The translations under genes and the position numbers were made by a program. The notes under the pieces were generated by a model that ran no database searches, was not told where the DNA came from, and saw only the letters and a list, made by a program, of their open reading frames with translations. From Marinobacter sp. (lineage in GTDB: Bacteria > Pseudomonadota > Gammaproteobacteria > Pseudomonadales > Oleiphilaceae), in the NCBI GenBank assembly GCA_018066865.1, contig JAGPVT010000102.1, forward strand, positions 1 through 64,000: 64,000 bases of DNA, read 5' to 3'. Positions 1-10,313 of the stretch are shown here, in pieces. The stretch's first letter is position 1, and each line of letters begins with the position of its first letter.

Positions 1-4
1 ATCC

Positions 5-322
5 ATGGCCACGGCGGAGAGTCTGCCGTTCTGGAGCTTTATCAGCGCAGGGCTGGTGAACATATTTGTCCCCTCTGGCGGCGGCCAGTGGGCCGTGCAG
101 GCGCCGGTCGTGCTGCCAGCGGCTCAGGAGCTTGGCGCAAGCATTCCACGAGTAGCCATGGCCGTTGCCTGGGGCGATGCGTGGACTAACCTCCTGCAAC
201 CCTTCTGGGCATTGCCGGTACTCGCTATTGCAGGGCTAAAAGCCAAGGACATTATGGGGTATTGCCTTATGCTGTTAATAATCACGGGCGTGATCATCAG
301 CGTAGGTCTTACCTGGCTATAG
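5..322 (+). CDS. Short-chain fatty acid transporter (AtoE family), C-terminal part; 5' end lies outside the window
   Basis: ORF SLPFWSFISAGLVNIFVPSGGGQWAVQAPVVLPAAQELG... matches the AtoE C-terminal region; open at window start. Confidence 0.85.
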   Translation: MATAESLPFWSFISAGLVNIFVPSGGGQWAVQAPVVLPAAQELGASIPRVAMAVAWGDAWTNLLQPFWALPVLAIAGLKAKDIMGYCLMLLIITGVIISVGLTWL

Positions 323-337
323 GGGTTCGCCAAGCAC

Positions 338-366
338 AACCGGGGGCGCTTCAATTGCCCCCGGTT
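338..366. terminator. Bidirectional intrinsic terminator between atoE-like gene and methyltransferase
   Basis: AACCGGGGGC-gcttcaatt-GCCCCCGGTT perfect 10-bp stem followed by T-rich sequence, between convergent genes. Confidence 0.8.
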
Positions 367-370
367 TTCA

Positions 371-1060
371 TCACGGTTTATGGAAAATCGCCACGTCCTT
401 TCGGGGCACAATCATTGTCCAGCCCAGGCGTTGCGCAATAAGCGCCAGTGTCACCTCACGATAGAATACAACGTGCGTGGGATCCCGCCGGTAATGCCAA
501 TTATCAAACCTGTCATCGCTGGTCTGGAAACAGGTCATTATGCCAAGCCACCCTCCGGGTTTTAATAAACCATCCAGTTGGTTGAACACCTTTGCCGGGC
601 GATGCAGATGCTCCACCACCTCGGTGCAGGTAATAAAATCGTACGAATGGTTCAGCGCTGACTGGGATGGATAGAAAAAAGGATCGTAAAGTACGATATC
701 CATTCCCGCTTCTTGCAGCATATCGGCAAGCGCCGGGCCTGGCCCACAACCGAAATCCAGCCCTGACGCGCCGGGTTGAATACGGTCAAGCAACGGCCCT
801 GCAAGCTTCTCGAGAAAAGCCCGATAACCCGGATCTCCCGGGTCGTTATCATGAAGATCGTAAACCGCGCGCTCCTCATCCGGCGCAAGCCAGCTTGCCT
901 GCGCCATGAGCGTTGCTTCGCAGTGCGGGCATCGCAAATACTCCCGCCCCTCTACCGTCCGAAAGCAGATCAGCACACCCCGTTCACAAACGCTGCAAGC
1001 TGCGCCTTCACAAACGCTGATTTCTGGTGCTTCTCCTGCCTCTGCCGATGGTTTTTGCAT
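371..1060 (-). CDS. Class I SAM-dependent methyltransferase with N-terminal zinc-ribbon-like CxxC motifs
   Basis: GLDFGCGPGPALADML motif I, CTEVVEHLHRP; N-terminal CSVCERG / CPHCEA. Confidence 0.8.
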   Translation of the reverse strand: MQKPSAEAGEAPEISVCEGAACSVCERGVLICFRTVEGREYLRCPHCEATLMAQASWLAPDEERAVYDLHDNDPGDPGYRAFLEKLAGPLLDRIQPGASGLDFGCGPGPALADMLQEAGMDIVLYDPFFYPSQSALNHSYDFITCTEVVEHLHRPAKVFNQLDGLLKPGGWLGIMTCFQTSDDRFDNWHYRRDPTHVVFYREVTLALIAQRLGWTMIVPRKDVAIFHKP

Positions 1061-1179
1061 GCACTCTCCAGCATCGCAAGCTCAAACCCGGAAATAATGG
1101 CAGACTCGGTACCAAAGCGCGAATCGATAGGCCGTCGCCTGTTATGATGCCTTGACTCAGATACACAACCGGACAATCG

Positions 1180-2130
1180 ATGACCAACAATCACTCCACC
1201 CGTCTTAACAAATACATCAGCGAAAGCGGCATGTGTTCACGCCGGGAGGCGGATCGCTACATTGAACAAGGCAATGTCTATATCAATAGCAAGCGGGCCA
1301 GCGTAGGCGATCAGGTATTACCCACCGATACTGTCAGGGTAAACGGCCAGGTTATCGAGCCCCGCACTGAAGACGACCTGGTGTTTATTGCCCTGAACAA
1401 ACCAGTGGGCATCGTCAGCACCACCGATGATGCGGAAAAATACAACATCCAGCGCTTTGTTGGCCACAGTACGCGTATTTTTCCGATCGGGCGCCTGGAC
1501 AAGGATTCACAGGGGCTGATTTTCATGACCAGCAACGGCGACCTGGTGAATAAAATCCTACGGGCCGGCAACAATCATGAAAAAGAATATGTGGTGACAG
1601 TCGACAAACCCATCACCAAGTCGTTTATCCAGGGCATGGCGGGAGGTGTACCCATTCTCGGCACCATGACCAAAAAGTGCAAAGTGGTGCAAGAGAGCCG
1701 TTTTGTATTTCGCATAACGCTGGTGCAAGGGCTGAACCGTCAGATTCGAAGAATGAGCGAACATTTCGGATTTGAAGTCACCCGGCTGGAGCGCGTTCGT
1801 ATTATGAACGTCAACCTGAAAGGGCTGGCTGCGGGCCAGTGGCGGGATCTTACGGAGAAGGAGCTGGCGGGCCTGTTTGAGGCGATTCGTGATTCATCTT
1901 CTGATGTCGCACCGGATAAACCTGCAGCTGCGAAAAAGAAGCCCGCAGGTAAACCCAAACGCTCTTTAAATCAATCGCCCAAGCTACCGGGATCTGGCCA
2001 CCGAACCGGGCCTAAAGCTCCCGGAGCCAGACCCAAAACACCTGGCGTCAGGCCTGAAACCGGCAAAAAACCCAAATCGTCAAAACGGCCCAAAGCAGGA
2101 AAGCCTCGGCAGCGCAGCGTTAAACGTTAA
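1180..2130 (+). CDS. rluF: 23S rRNA pseudouridine synthase RluF with long basic, Pro/Lys-rich C-terminal tail
   Basis: S4 domain ([25 protein letters not shown]), catalytic [20 protein letters not shown]. Confidence 0.85.
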   Translation: MTNNHSTRLNKYISESGMCSRREADRYIEQGNVYINSKRASVGDQVLPTDTVRVNGQVIEPRTEDDLVFIALNKPVGIVSTTDDAEKYNIQRFVGHSTRIFPIGRLDKDSQGLIFMTSNGDLVNKILRAGNNHEKEYVVTVDKPITKSFIQGMAGGVPILGTMTKKCKVVQESRFVFRITLVQGLNRQIRRMSEHFGFEVTRLERVRIMNVNLKGLAAGQWRDLTEKELAGLFEAIRDSSSDVAPDKPAAAKKKPAGKPKRSLNQSPKLPGSGHRTGPKAPGARPKTPGVRPETGKKPKSSKRPKAGKPRQRSVKR

Positions 2131-2159
2131 GCGAAGCTGAACTGGCCGGGCTGCCTTTT

Positions 2160-2861
2160 CTACTCCGCGGGCGTTGGTCGCACCAGAATTTCATTTACAT
2201 CCACATGGGAAGGCTGGGAGACCGCATAGATCACCGCGCGGGCAATGTCGTCCGGCATCAGCGCGTGGGCCGGTGGCTTATCGAAAAATGGCGTATCGAC
2301 CATACCAGGCTCTATCAGGGTTACCCGCACCCCGGAACCTCGCAACTCTTCCCTTACGTTATAACCGATAGCCGAAACAGCCCATTTGGTCGCGCTGTAC
2401 ATCGAACCGGGAATCGAAACCCTGCCGGCCGCAGAGCCTGTTAGCAACAAGTGTCCCTTGCTTTTACGAAGTGCCGGCAGGCAATGCTGAATGGTCAGGC
2501 CAACCCCGTAAATATTGGTGAGAATCATATCTTTCCAGACATCCGGATCGGCTTCACTGAAGCCTCCCGGCTCCCCTCCCCGGCCAGCGTTGGCAAACAC
2601 ACTGTCCAGGCGACCAAACTTTTTCAGGGCCTGCGCAACCATCGCTTTCTGATCATCACCCTTCTGCACATCGCATTCGACAATCAGCACTTCGCTGTCA
2701 CCACCGAGTTCAGCCTGCAGCGCTTCAAGCTTGCCGGCAGAGCGGGCTGCAAGAACAAGGCGATAACCTTCTTTGGCGGCCGCCCGTGCCGTTGCAGCAC
2801 CAATGCCGGAAGATGCGCCGGTGATCAACATAACGGGGTTTTTTGAGGCATCATCTGCCAT
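2160..2861 (-). CDS. SDR family oxidoreductase
   Basis: TGASSGIG nucleotide-binding motif, NAG, YSATKWA active site. Confidence 0.85.
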   Translation of the reverse strand: MADDASKNPVMLITGASSGIGAATARAAAKEGYRLVLAARSAGKLEALQAELGGDSEVLIVECDVQKGDDQKAMVAQALKKFGRLDSVFANAGRGGEPGGFSEADPDVWKDMILTNIYGVGLTIQHCLPALRKSKGHLLLTGSAAGRVSIPGSMYSATKWAVSAIGYNVREELRGSGVRVTLIEPGMVDTPFFDKPPAHALMPDDIARAVIYAVSQPSHVDVNEILVRPTPAE

Positions 2862-2908
2862 AAATTGCTCGCTCCTTTCATCAGTTAAATGTCATTGAAC
2901 TAGGTGTA

Positions 2909-3223
2909 TCAGAGATTCAGCAATATCAGCGCCAGCACCGCCATGGCCAGTAAAAACCAGCGAGCGTAAGAATTGGATTTGCCATCATCACCTTCCGTGA
3001 CCGGGGTAACATGGCCACTCGCCTCATACTCTGCAACCAACTGCCGCGCCGGATAGAGATCCTCGTCTTCTACATGAACATTACTGAAGCCTGCTGCGCC
3101 AATTTCGCCCATTGCACCCTGCAGGTAATGGCCACCTACGTAAGTTTCAATGCCGTTGGCTTTTAACAACCCTGCAACAATGTGCGCTTCAGTGATGTCC
3201 TTGGCCCGATAGGCTATTTGCAA
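2909..3223 (-). CDS. DUF2007 (putative signal-transducing) domain protein with C-terminal TM helix; TTG start at 3223 preferred
   Basis: LQIAYRAKDITEAHIVAGLLKANGIETYVGGHYLQGAMGE; AAAGGAG upstream of TTG. Confidence 0.75.
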   Translation of the reverse strand: MQIAYRAKDITEAHIVAGLLKANGIETYVGGHYLQGAMGEIGAAGFSNVHVEDEDLYPARQLVAEYEASGHVTPVTEGDDGKSNSYARWFLLAMAVLALILLNL

Positions 3224-3339
3224 TGCCCGTCTCCTTTTGTGACATTTGGGGGTAGAACTCGCAAAAATCTGCGATGCTTTGTAACCAAAGCATAGTGCGC
3301 CCACGCTTTCAGGGCCAACTCTCAGAATACGGACAACTC

Positions 3340-4416
3340 ATGTTCTGGATTATCGCTGTCGTAATTTTACTTGTCGTTGCACTGACTCGGCTTCTGTTTC
3401 GCATTGAAGATATGTCCCATCTGGACGCGTGCAAATATTCCGTGAAGGAAGCAACCCCGAGCGAAGAGAACCTGAAAGTACTGGAGCGTATCCGCGAAAT
3501 GGGCAGGGCCGGGAAAGGCCTTCGTGGTAAAGCGCGGCTGATAGCGCTGCGCAAGCATATGGACAGCCTCAGTGACGACCTGGAGTTCGGGTCAGAATTC
3601 CGGCAATGCGATAGCCCGAACGGTGAGTGGGTTATCGCTTCCGGTGCTGATACCCAACGGCGAATTCTCTATATTCACGGCGGTGCCTGGGCGGCGGGCA
3701 GCCCCCGCAGCCATCGATCCATTACAGACCACCTGTCTCACATTGCCAATGCAGCTGTCTTTGCCGTGGACTATCGCCTTATGCCGGAGCACCGGTTTAT
3801 GGACGGTGTACGTGACTGCCGCAAAGCTTACACATGGTTGATAGAAAATGGCCCAGACGGTCCGGATGAAGCCACCTTCATTCTGATAGCAGGAGACTCC
3901 GCCGGCGGCAGCCATACCCTTGGCCTGCTGGCCTGGATCCGAGAGAGCGGCCTGCGTCAGGCTGATGGTGCCGTTGCGTTTTCCCCCTCCACAGACCTCA
4001 CCCTGAGCGCGCCGAGCAACCGCGGTAATATGGCAACAGATCCAATGCTGGGACCAATGTTTGGCAGTCTGTCGAAAATTCCCCGACCGGTTATCTGGTG
4101 GGCAACGCTTGCAGCATTCCGTATTTCTCCGACCAGTCCTGTCGCATCACCACTACTGGGCAATCTTGCCAACCTACCGCCCACACTGATTCAAGCCAGT
4201 GACTCCGAGATGCTTCTGGATAACGCCAGACGATACGCGGCCAAGGCCAAAGCACAGGGCTCGAAAGTGGTGCTGCATACCTGGCCCGGGATGGTTCACG
4301 TCTGGCAAATCTTCACCCCGTTGCTGCCGGAGGCCGAGGAGGCTTTTGCTGATATAGAATTATTTATCAAGGAAATCGAATCAAAAAAGCGCGAGCCAGA
4401 GGCGAGTCAGACCTGA
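3340..4416 (+). CDS. Alpha/beta hydrolase (HSL/steryl-acetyl hydrolase-like) with N-terminal membrane anchor
   Basis: HGGAWAAGS oxyanion motif, GDSAGG nucleophile elbow, C-terminal H (GMVHVWQ); start moved from ORF start 3274 to ATG 3340. Confidence 0.85.
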   Translation: MFWIIAVVILLVVALTRLLFRIEDMSHLDACKYSVKEATPSEENLKVLERIREMGRAGKGLRGKARLIALRKHMDSLSDDLEFGSEFRQCDSPNGEWVIASGADTQRRILYIHGGAWAAGSPRSHRSITDHLSHIANAAVFAVDYRLMPEHRFMDGVRDCRKAYTWLIENGPDGPDEATFILIAGDSAGGSHTLGLLAWIRESGLRQADGAVAFSPSTDLTLSAPSNRGNMATDPMLGPMFGSLSKIPRPVIWWATLAAFRISPTSPVASPLLGNLANLPPTLIQASDSEMLLDNARRYAAKAKAQGSKVVLHTWPGMVHVWQIFTPLLPEAEEAFADIELFIKEIESKKREPEASQT

Positions 4417-4820
4417 ACCTTGCCCCGCAGGGCTTTGGTTTTACCTTTCTGCGTTTTGCGGTCAACCCGTTTGCGCCGGGCAGATTTTGAGGGGCGGGTA
4501 GCGCGACGCGCCTTTTGCACTTTGACCGCCTCCAGTATCAGTTCTTTCAGGCGCTCAAGTGCATCCTCCTTGTTCAGCTCCAGCGTACGGAATGACTGGG
4601 CCTTGATGATGATAACGCCTTCCTTGCTAATGCGCTGATCCTGCAGCGCCATAAGACGCTCCTTGTAGAACGGCGGCAAGGCGGAATTCTGCACATCGAA
4701 GCGAAGATGCACCGCCGAGGCTACTTTATTGACGTTCTGACCACCGGCGCCTTGGGCCCGGATCTGGGTGATTTCTATTTCCCACTCAGCGATTTCAACA
4801 GCATTGGATATTTTCAACAT
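4407..4820 (-). CDS. arfB: Peptidyl-tRNA hydrolase ArfB
   Basis: RAQGAGGQNVNKVASAVHLRFD GGQ motif and basic C-terminal tail. Confidence 0.88.
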   Translation of the reverse strand: MLKISNAVEIAEWEIEITQIRAQGAGGQNVNKVASAVHLRFDVQNSALPPFYKERLMALQDQRISKEGVIIIKAQSFRTLELNKEDALERLKELILEAVKVQKARRATRPSKSARRKRVDRKTQKGKTKALRGKVQV

Positions 4821-4913
4821 AGTGCAAGGATAACAAATCCTGCAAACCGTAACCTGACATACCGACGATTCAGTAATACAGTGGAATCAAAGAACAGCGG
4901 CTCAGGAATTTGC

Positions 4914-5414
4914 ATGGTTCAGGCTTTCAGGTATGCCTTCATTCTGGTTTTCTCGTCACTTGTGCTGGGGGGTTGTGCGAGCAATCAAAACTTACAACCC
5001 GGCGTAGCCTCACTTCAATACTCACCTGTTGAGTCTGCACCCGGGTCTGAGAAGGCTGCAAAACTATGGCAGGCCTTTGAACGCTATCAAGGCACGCCTT
5101 ATCAGTACGGCGGCACAACCGCACGTGGCTTTGACTGCTCAGGATTCATCACAACTGCGTATCGTGAAAGCCTGGGGCAAAAACTGCCGCGCACAACCTC
5201 GCAAATGCTGCGGCACGGTGACGTGGTGCATCCGGACGATGTTAAGCCAGGCGATATAGTATTCTTCCGAATCGCAGGAAAAGACCAGCATGCTGGCATT
5301 TATATGGGCGACAACCGCTTTATCCACGCATCAACGTCCTCCGGCGTCATAATGTCGGAACTGAACGGTTACTACTGGAAAGACCGTTTCTCTGGCGCAC
5401 GACGGTTTGACTGA
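4914..5414 (+). CDS. C40 family (NlpC/P60) peptidase lipoprotein
   Basis: Lipobox LVLGGCAS; GFDCSGFI, HAGIYMGDNRFIHAS; start assigned to ATG 4914. Confidence 0.85.
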   Translation: MVQAFRYAFILVFSSLVLGGCASNQNLQPGVASLQYSPVESAPGSEKAAKLWQAFERYQGTPYQYGGTTARGFDCSGFITTAYRESLGQKLPRTTSQMLRHGDVVHPDDVKPGDIVFFRIAGKDQHAGIYMGDNRFIHASTSSGVIMSELNGYYWKDRFSGARRFD

Positions 5415-5429
5415 TTCTTCTGATTAACG

Positions 5430-6065
5430 CTACAGACTGCCATTGAGTGCCAGGTGAAGCGCGATGGCCGCCATCATCACACCAATTACGCCGTCGATAA
5501 TCCGCCACGCCAGCGGGCGTGACAGAACCGGCGCCAGTGCGGACCCACTCCAGGCCAGCAAACCAAACCACAGAACAGATGCGCTGCTGGCGCCCGCCAC
5601 AAAGGTCGTCGCGTTTTCCTGTTGTGCGCCTACCGCCGGAATCAGCAACAGGGTATCGAGATACACCTGAGGGTTCAGTAATGTCACTGCCAGCGTCGTA
5701 AAAAGAACGCCTTTCAGGCTGCGACGTGATACCTCTCCTGCTTCAAGTGCGGCCCTGCCCCGGCTGGCCCGAACAAAGGCCTGAATCGCCAGCCAGCCGA
5801 GAAAAGCCACCCCGAGCCAACGCAGGATTTCCAGTGCCTGCGGCATGGCCATCAAAGCCGCGCTGACCCCGAACATGCCAAGTGTAAAAAGGGCAATATC
5901 CGCAGTCATACACAAAACGGCCGCCCACCAGTGGTGCTCACGCCGGATCGCCTGGCTCAGCACGTAGGCATTCTGCGCCCCGATAGCAACGATAATACCG
6001 CCGCACACAATCAAACCCGTCATGTAACTTTCAAGCACCGCTCTTCGCTCCATCTTTGATGCCAC
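5430..6065 (-). CDS. LysE/ArgO family amino acid exporter (start may be ATG at 6023)
   Basis: GAQNAYVLSQAIRREHHW, multi-TM, divergent from argP. Confidence 0.85.
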   Translation of the reverse strand: MASKMERRAVLESYMTGLIVCGGIIVAIGAQNAYVLSQAIRREHHWWAAVLCMTADIALFTLGMFGVSAALMAMPQALEILRWLGVAFLGWLAIQAFVRASRGRAALEAGEVSRRSLKGVLFTTLAVTLLNPQVYLDTLLLIPAVGAQQENATTFVAGASSASVLWFGLLAWSGSALAPVLSRPLAWRIIDGVIGVMMAAIALHLALNGSL

Positions 6066-6127
6066 AAGAATAGCCGCTTGCCGCTATACTTGAAATTCAT
6101 ATTCATAATGATGCATCACTTTTACTT

Positions 6128-6994
6128 ATGATCGATTACAAATTGCTGGAAGCCCTCGCTACAGTTGTCGAGACTGGTGGTTTTGAGCGCGCAGGCGCTG
6201 TGCTTGGTCTGAGCCAATCCGCCATTTCACAGCGCATCCGAACCCTGGAAGTCCGCATCGGGCAACCGGTTCTGCTACGCAGCCCTGTTCCCAGAGCCAC
6301 ACCGGCGGGGCAGCAACTGCTGAACCACGTTCAGCAGGTTCAGTTGCTTGAGAGGGATCTTGCGAAATCGCTTCCCACTCTCTCCGAGCCGGCTGCACGG
6401 TTACGCATCGCACTCAATGCTGACAGCCTCGCAACCTGGTGGGCAAGCGCCATCGGTGAATTCTGCCGGCAGGAAGCGCTGCTGCTGGATATGGTGGTCG
6501 AAGACCAGGACATCGCACTGCGCAGAATGCGCGAAGGTGATGTGGCCGCCTGTCTGTGCAGCAATCCACAGCCGGTAGCCGGGGCACGCTGCGTTCCGCT
6601 TGGCACCATGACCTACCTGCCTCTGGCAACACCTTCATATAAAAAGCGGTATTTCAGCCAGGGCTTTAATGAACAAAGCCTGCAGACAGCGCCTGCAATC
6701 GTATTCGGGCCTAATGACCAGTTGCAGCACCGGTTTCTGGCTCAGAGCGGCTACCCAGGTGCCTTCCCGTACCACCTGTGCCCTTCCTCTGAAGGATTCG
6801 TGAAACTGGCCTTGGCCGGAATGGGTTATGGCATGATTCCGGAGATTCAGGCCCGGTCAAAAATCGAGATGGGACATCTGGTTAGCATTGCGCCCGGTCA
6901 GTCTCTTGATGTTGAGCTTTACTGGCACTTCTGGCGTCACAGCGGAGAGGTTATGGAGCGGCTAACGACTGCATTAAAAGCCGCGCACTCTTAA
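6128..6994 (+). CDS. argP: LysR family transcriptional regulator ArgP
   Basis: LEALATVVETGGFERAGAVLGLSQSAISQRIRTLE HTH; divergent from LysE/ArgO exporter. Confidence 0.85.
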   Translation: MIDYKLLEALATVVETGGFERAGAVLGLSQSAISQRIRTLEVRIGQPVLLRSPVPRATPAGQQLLNHVQQVQLLERDLAKSLPTLSEPAARLRIALNADSLATWWASAIGEFCRQEALLLDMVVEDQDIALRRMREGDVAACLCSNPQPVAGARCVPLGTMTYLPLATPSYKKRYFSQGFNEQSLQTAPAIVFGPNDQLQHRFLAQSGYPGAFPYHLCPSSEGFVKLALAGMGYGMIPEIQARSKIEMGHLVSIAPGQSLDVELYWHFWRHSGEVMERLTTALKAAHS

Positions 6995-7599
6995 TCCTGA
7001 CTTTTGTCTTTGGGTCGCACACTGATGCCAAACCATTCAGGAAACCGGAGCAGGCAAAACAGCGCCGCCATGTCGTAAACACCGTGCCAGACCATGACCA
7101 GGAGAATGCTGTCGGTTAATGCATACGCCAGCCCGAGCACCAACCCGAGGCTTGTGGCGATGACAAAGTAAGTAAAAGACGCGTAATGCACCAAGCCAAA
7201 AAGCACGGATGCAGCCAACACTGCTGTCGTAGTATCCGTATGCACAGCCAGCCAGCCCTGCACAGCGCCTCTGAAAAGGAGTTCCTCACCTATACCGGCG
7301 AAAACCGAGAGCAGAAAAAGAACAAACCAGGAATAACTGGAAGCAAATCTGTGCAGGCCGCGCATTTGCCTGTCGAGGTTATTCGGGAACAGGCCGGGAA
7401 TTTGAGTGAGTAGTAATAGCGTTCCGTAGGTGCACAGGGCACCCAGCACGCCATAGAGCACACTGGGTAAAACTCCGTCTCCGGAGATCTGTACAGGAAT
7501 ACCCACGATGAGGATTGCCAGTAGCCCGACCACCCCGATTCCACCCTGGAAGACCAGGGCGGTAACCGGAGAAACTTTCGATTTACGCTGATTATTCAA
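6991..7599 (-). CDS. CPBP family intramembrane metalloprotease
   Basis: GIGEELLFRG (EExxxR), FGLVHY, WHGVYD motifs. Confidence 0.85.
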   Translation of the reverse strand: MNNQRKSKVSPVTALVFQGGIGVVGLLAILIVGIPVQISGDGVLPSVLYGVLGALCTYGTLLLLTQIPGLFPNNLDRQMRGLHRFASSYSWFVLFLLSVFAGIGEELLFRGAVQGWLAVHTDTTTAVLAASVLFGLVHYASFTYFVIATSLGLVLGLAYALTDSILLVMVWHGVYDMAALFCLLRFPEWFGISVRPKDKSQD

Positions 7600-7608
7600 G
7601 GATATCTA

Positions 7609-8460
7609 CTATTCAAAAAGACCTTTCACAGCGAAAAGATCATCATACTTGGGCGCCTGTTTTTGCGCTTTGGCCTGGAAGGTTTTCATCATGTCCGTGG
7701 GGCGGAACATGCCGGCCTGCCAGGCTGCCATGTACTTCAGGCTATCCGCCACAGTGTGGTCACGGCTGTAGTTCAGCATCTCTTTACAGCCAGTAACCGC
7801 AAGCGGTGAGTTGGCGGCGATCTGAGCGGCAATGTCCATAACGCCTGCGATTAAAGCGTCCTGGTCTGCGTAGAGTGCATTCACAAAACCAAGAGCTTTC
7901 GCTTCCTGCGCAGAGAATTTACGACCGGTGTAAGCCAGCTCACGCACAACGCCTTCCGGCATCAGTTTGGGCAAACGCTGAAGAGTGCCCACATCCGCCG
8001 TCATACCGAGCTCGGTTTCCTTGATTGTGAAGTACGCGTCCTCGGTGCAGTAACGGCTGTCGGCTGAACACACCAGATCCAGAGCACCACCTATGCAGCC
8101 CCCCTGGATGGCCGCCAATACCGGCAGACGAACGTTTTCCAGAGACGTCAGAGTATCCTGCAGCTGCAATACGACGCGGCGCAGGTTTTCTGCCATACGG
8201 CCAGGATCACCGCTCATGGGCACAGCCTTGGAGTCTGTAAAGACACCAAGATCCATCCCCGCAGAGAAATGCTTGCCTGTGGATGACACCACAATAACTC
8301 GCGCATCGGTGTTCGATTCGATTTCCTGCATGCACCTGGGCAGCTCAAGCCAGAAGGCCTTGGTCATGGTATTCATCGCTTCCGGGCGACTGAACTGAAC
8401 ATGGGCAATCTTGTTTGTAACGCTGACAGAAAAACTTTCGTAGGTGGGTAACTCAGACAA
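7609..8460 (-). CDS. Crotonase / enoyl-CoA hydratase family protein
   Basis: GKHFSAGMDL, AIQGGCIGGALDLVCSAD. Confidence 0.85.
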   Translation of the reverse strand: MSELPTYESFSVSVTNKIAHVQFSRPEAMNTMTKAFWLELPRCMQEIESNTDARVIVVSSTGKHFSAGMDLGVFTDSKAVPMSGDPGRMAENLRRVVLQLQDTLTSLENVRLPVLAAIQGGCIGGALDLVCSADSRYCTEDAYFTIKETELGMTADVGTLQRLPKLMPEGVVRELAYTGRKFSAQEAKALGFVNALYADQDALIAGVMDIAAQIAANSPLAVTGCKEMLNYSRDHTVADSLKYMAAWQAGMFRPTDMMKTFQAKAQKQAPKYDDLFAVKGLFE

Positions 8461-8599
8461 GGCAAGGCTCCTGTAAATAGTTCTTGAAAATTCCGGACTA
8501 AAGAATCAAACATACCTCATGTTGCTGAAAATGTCGGGTTTATGCCTATAAGAAAATGCTTTGCTTTTCATCGGCCAACAGGTACAGTACTCCTCGTTG

Positions 8600-8766
8600 G
8601 AAAGATTTAGCAAAGCACTTCATCAATAAGACGCATTTTTGTACCCGCAAGTAGTGCATCGTCCTGTTTTTGATCACGCAAGTTTTTTGTTTCCGCATAT
8701 CGCTGACCAGCCATCAATGTGATGACTTGGCGGCACATTAAATGATTGAATTCAGGAATATTTATT
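8600..8766 (+). promoter_or_regulatory. Probable long structured 5' leader of the cold-shock gene
   Basis: AT-rich non-coding stretch between divergent crotonase gene and csp; long leaders are typical of cspA-type genes. Confidence 0.4.
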
Positions 8767-8973
8767 ATGTCTACTGTTACCGGTACTGTTAAGTTTTTCA
8801 ACGAAGCAAAAGGTTTTGGCTTTATCACTCGTGAAGGCGGCCCCGACGTATTCGTTCACTACAGCGCTATTCAAGGCGGCGGATTCAAGACTCTGGCTGA
8901 AGGCCAGCAGGTTGATTTCACCGTGACTCAGGGCCAGAAAGGTCCTCAGGCTGAGAACGTTGTTGCTGTTTAA
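8767..8973 (+). CDS. Cold-shock protein, CspA family
   Basis: [30 protein letters not shown] (RNP1/RNP2); start ATG 8767. Confidence 0.95.
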   Translation: MSTVTGTVKFFNEAKGFGFITREGGPDVFVHYSAIQGGGFKTLAEGQQVDFTVTQGQKGPQAENVVAV

Positions 8974-8988
8974 TTAACAGACAACGCT

Positions 8989-9016
8989 AAAAAAGGCAGC
9001 TTCGGCTGCCTTTTTT
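8989..9016. terminator. Intrinsic terminator (UUCG tetraloop) shared by csp and convergent GGDEF gene
   Basis: AAAAAAGGCAGC-TTCG-GCTGCCTTTTTT. Confidence 0.95.
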
Positions 9017-9028
9017 GTTGCTTTCGTT

Positions 9029-10102
9029 TTATTGCTCCAGAGCTTCTTCCTGTTCTACCCGATCTCTTCCTCCCGCCTTACCACGATACAGAGCTCTGTC
9101 TGCGCGACTGATAACAGAACCTCGATCGTCGTTTTCACACATTTCGCTCACACCAATACTGATGGTAACTTCAATAGGTTCACCTGTAGTGGCCGCCCAA
9201 TCATGGCTGCGAAGCGCATTCCTTATTCTCTCTGCACTTGCCAGCGCACTCTCGATTCCAGTATCCGGAAGAATGACGAGAAACTCCTCACCACCCCAAC
9301 GCGCAACAATATCCTGGGTTCGCAACTGAGTCGGGATAAGCCACCCAATCTCCGCCAGAATTTTGTCCCCCATTTCATGGCCGTAGTGATCGTTGATTAA
9401 TTTGAAATGATCAACGTCCAGCAACATGAAAGCCACTGGATGCTTGGACCGGCGGAAACGAGCGATTTCCTTTTCAGCCAGATCGCTGCCATGGTGGCGA
9501 TTGAACAGCCCTGTCAGCGAATCAACGGTAGCCAATTTTCGAAGCTCACGCTGCGCCGATACCACCATGTTCATATAAAAGAATGACAGGTAGGCGAACA
9601 TCGCAAATACGATGCTCAGATTGAACAAGTGAACGCCGAGCAGAGCCCCGGATGAAATCGGCTGAACAGGCTCGATAAACCACATGAGAATATCGAGCCC
9701 TACGTAATAGCTCCAAAGCCCCACTATCAGAAAAAAAATCGTACTAACACGCACCGAACTGACGCACAGAGCCGGGATGAACATCAGCAGGTAATAGTGA
9801 AAGCCGCTATCCCATCCGATCATTATGGTCCCGAGCGCCGAGTGAACAATCACCTCAAGCCAGATCAGCCCAATAGCCAGACGATTCTGCCGGCGTTCAA
9901 GAGCATAAAAAGCGGCCGCATACATAGCGACACTGGCGACGTTTATCCATGCCAGAATGGGCGATCCGAGAAAATGAAACAGGAAGAAAAAAGAAATATC
10001 GACAGTCGCTGCAAGCAGACACACCCGACGGGAAACCTGCCAGAATTTCAGCCCACGCTCACGCCGTGATGCAGGGTTCACAGTGCTATTATTATTATCC
10101 AT
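9029..10102 (-). CDS. Membrane-bound diguanylate cyclase (GGDEF) with intact active site and I-site
   Basis: N-terminal TM helices; DSLTGLFNRHHG, RTQDIVARWGGEEF (RxxD + 5 + GGEEF); start assigned to ATG 10102 (MDNNNSTVN). Confidence 0.85.
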   Translation of the reverse strand: MDNNNSTVNPASRRERGLKFWQVSRRVCLLAATVDISFFFLFHFLGSPILAWINVASVAMYAAAFYALERRQNRLAIGLIWLEVIVHSALGTIMIGWDSGFHYYLLMFIPALCVSSVRVSTIFFLIVGLWSYYVGLDILMWFIEPVQPISSGALLGVHLFNLSIVFAMFAYLSFFYMNMVVSAQRELRKLATVDSLTGLFNRHHGSDLAEKEIARFRRSKHPVAFMLLDVDHFKLINDHYGHEMGDKILAEIGWLIPTQLRTQDIVARWGGEEFLVILPDTGIESALASAERIRNALRSHDWAATTGEPIEVTISIGVSEMCENDDRGSVISRADRALYRGKAGGRDRVEQEEALEQ

Positions 10103-10313
10103 ATACTGCAAATTCCTCTGCAACAGAACGATCTGTGCCGCCTGAAATGCTGCCATTATGATCCCGGGCAAAAACCAAGGAGCATAAAACTTGGTTACAG
10201 GTATATTCGCGCATGACTTTAGCACAAAAGTGCAACTCTGAATCCTTTTCGACAGACTTGAAGTCACTACCTACTCACACATCAGAAACATCCATTGACT
10301 ACCCCTTTAACTC

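Noticed and set aside
8558-8656. 32-aa ORF MLCFSSANRYSTPRWKDLAKHFINKTHFCTRK in the csp leader
   Set aside because: No SD and falls in a probable structured leader
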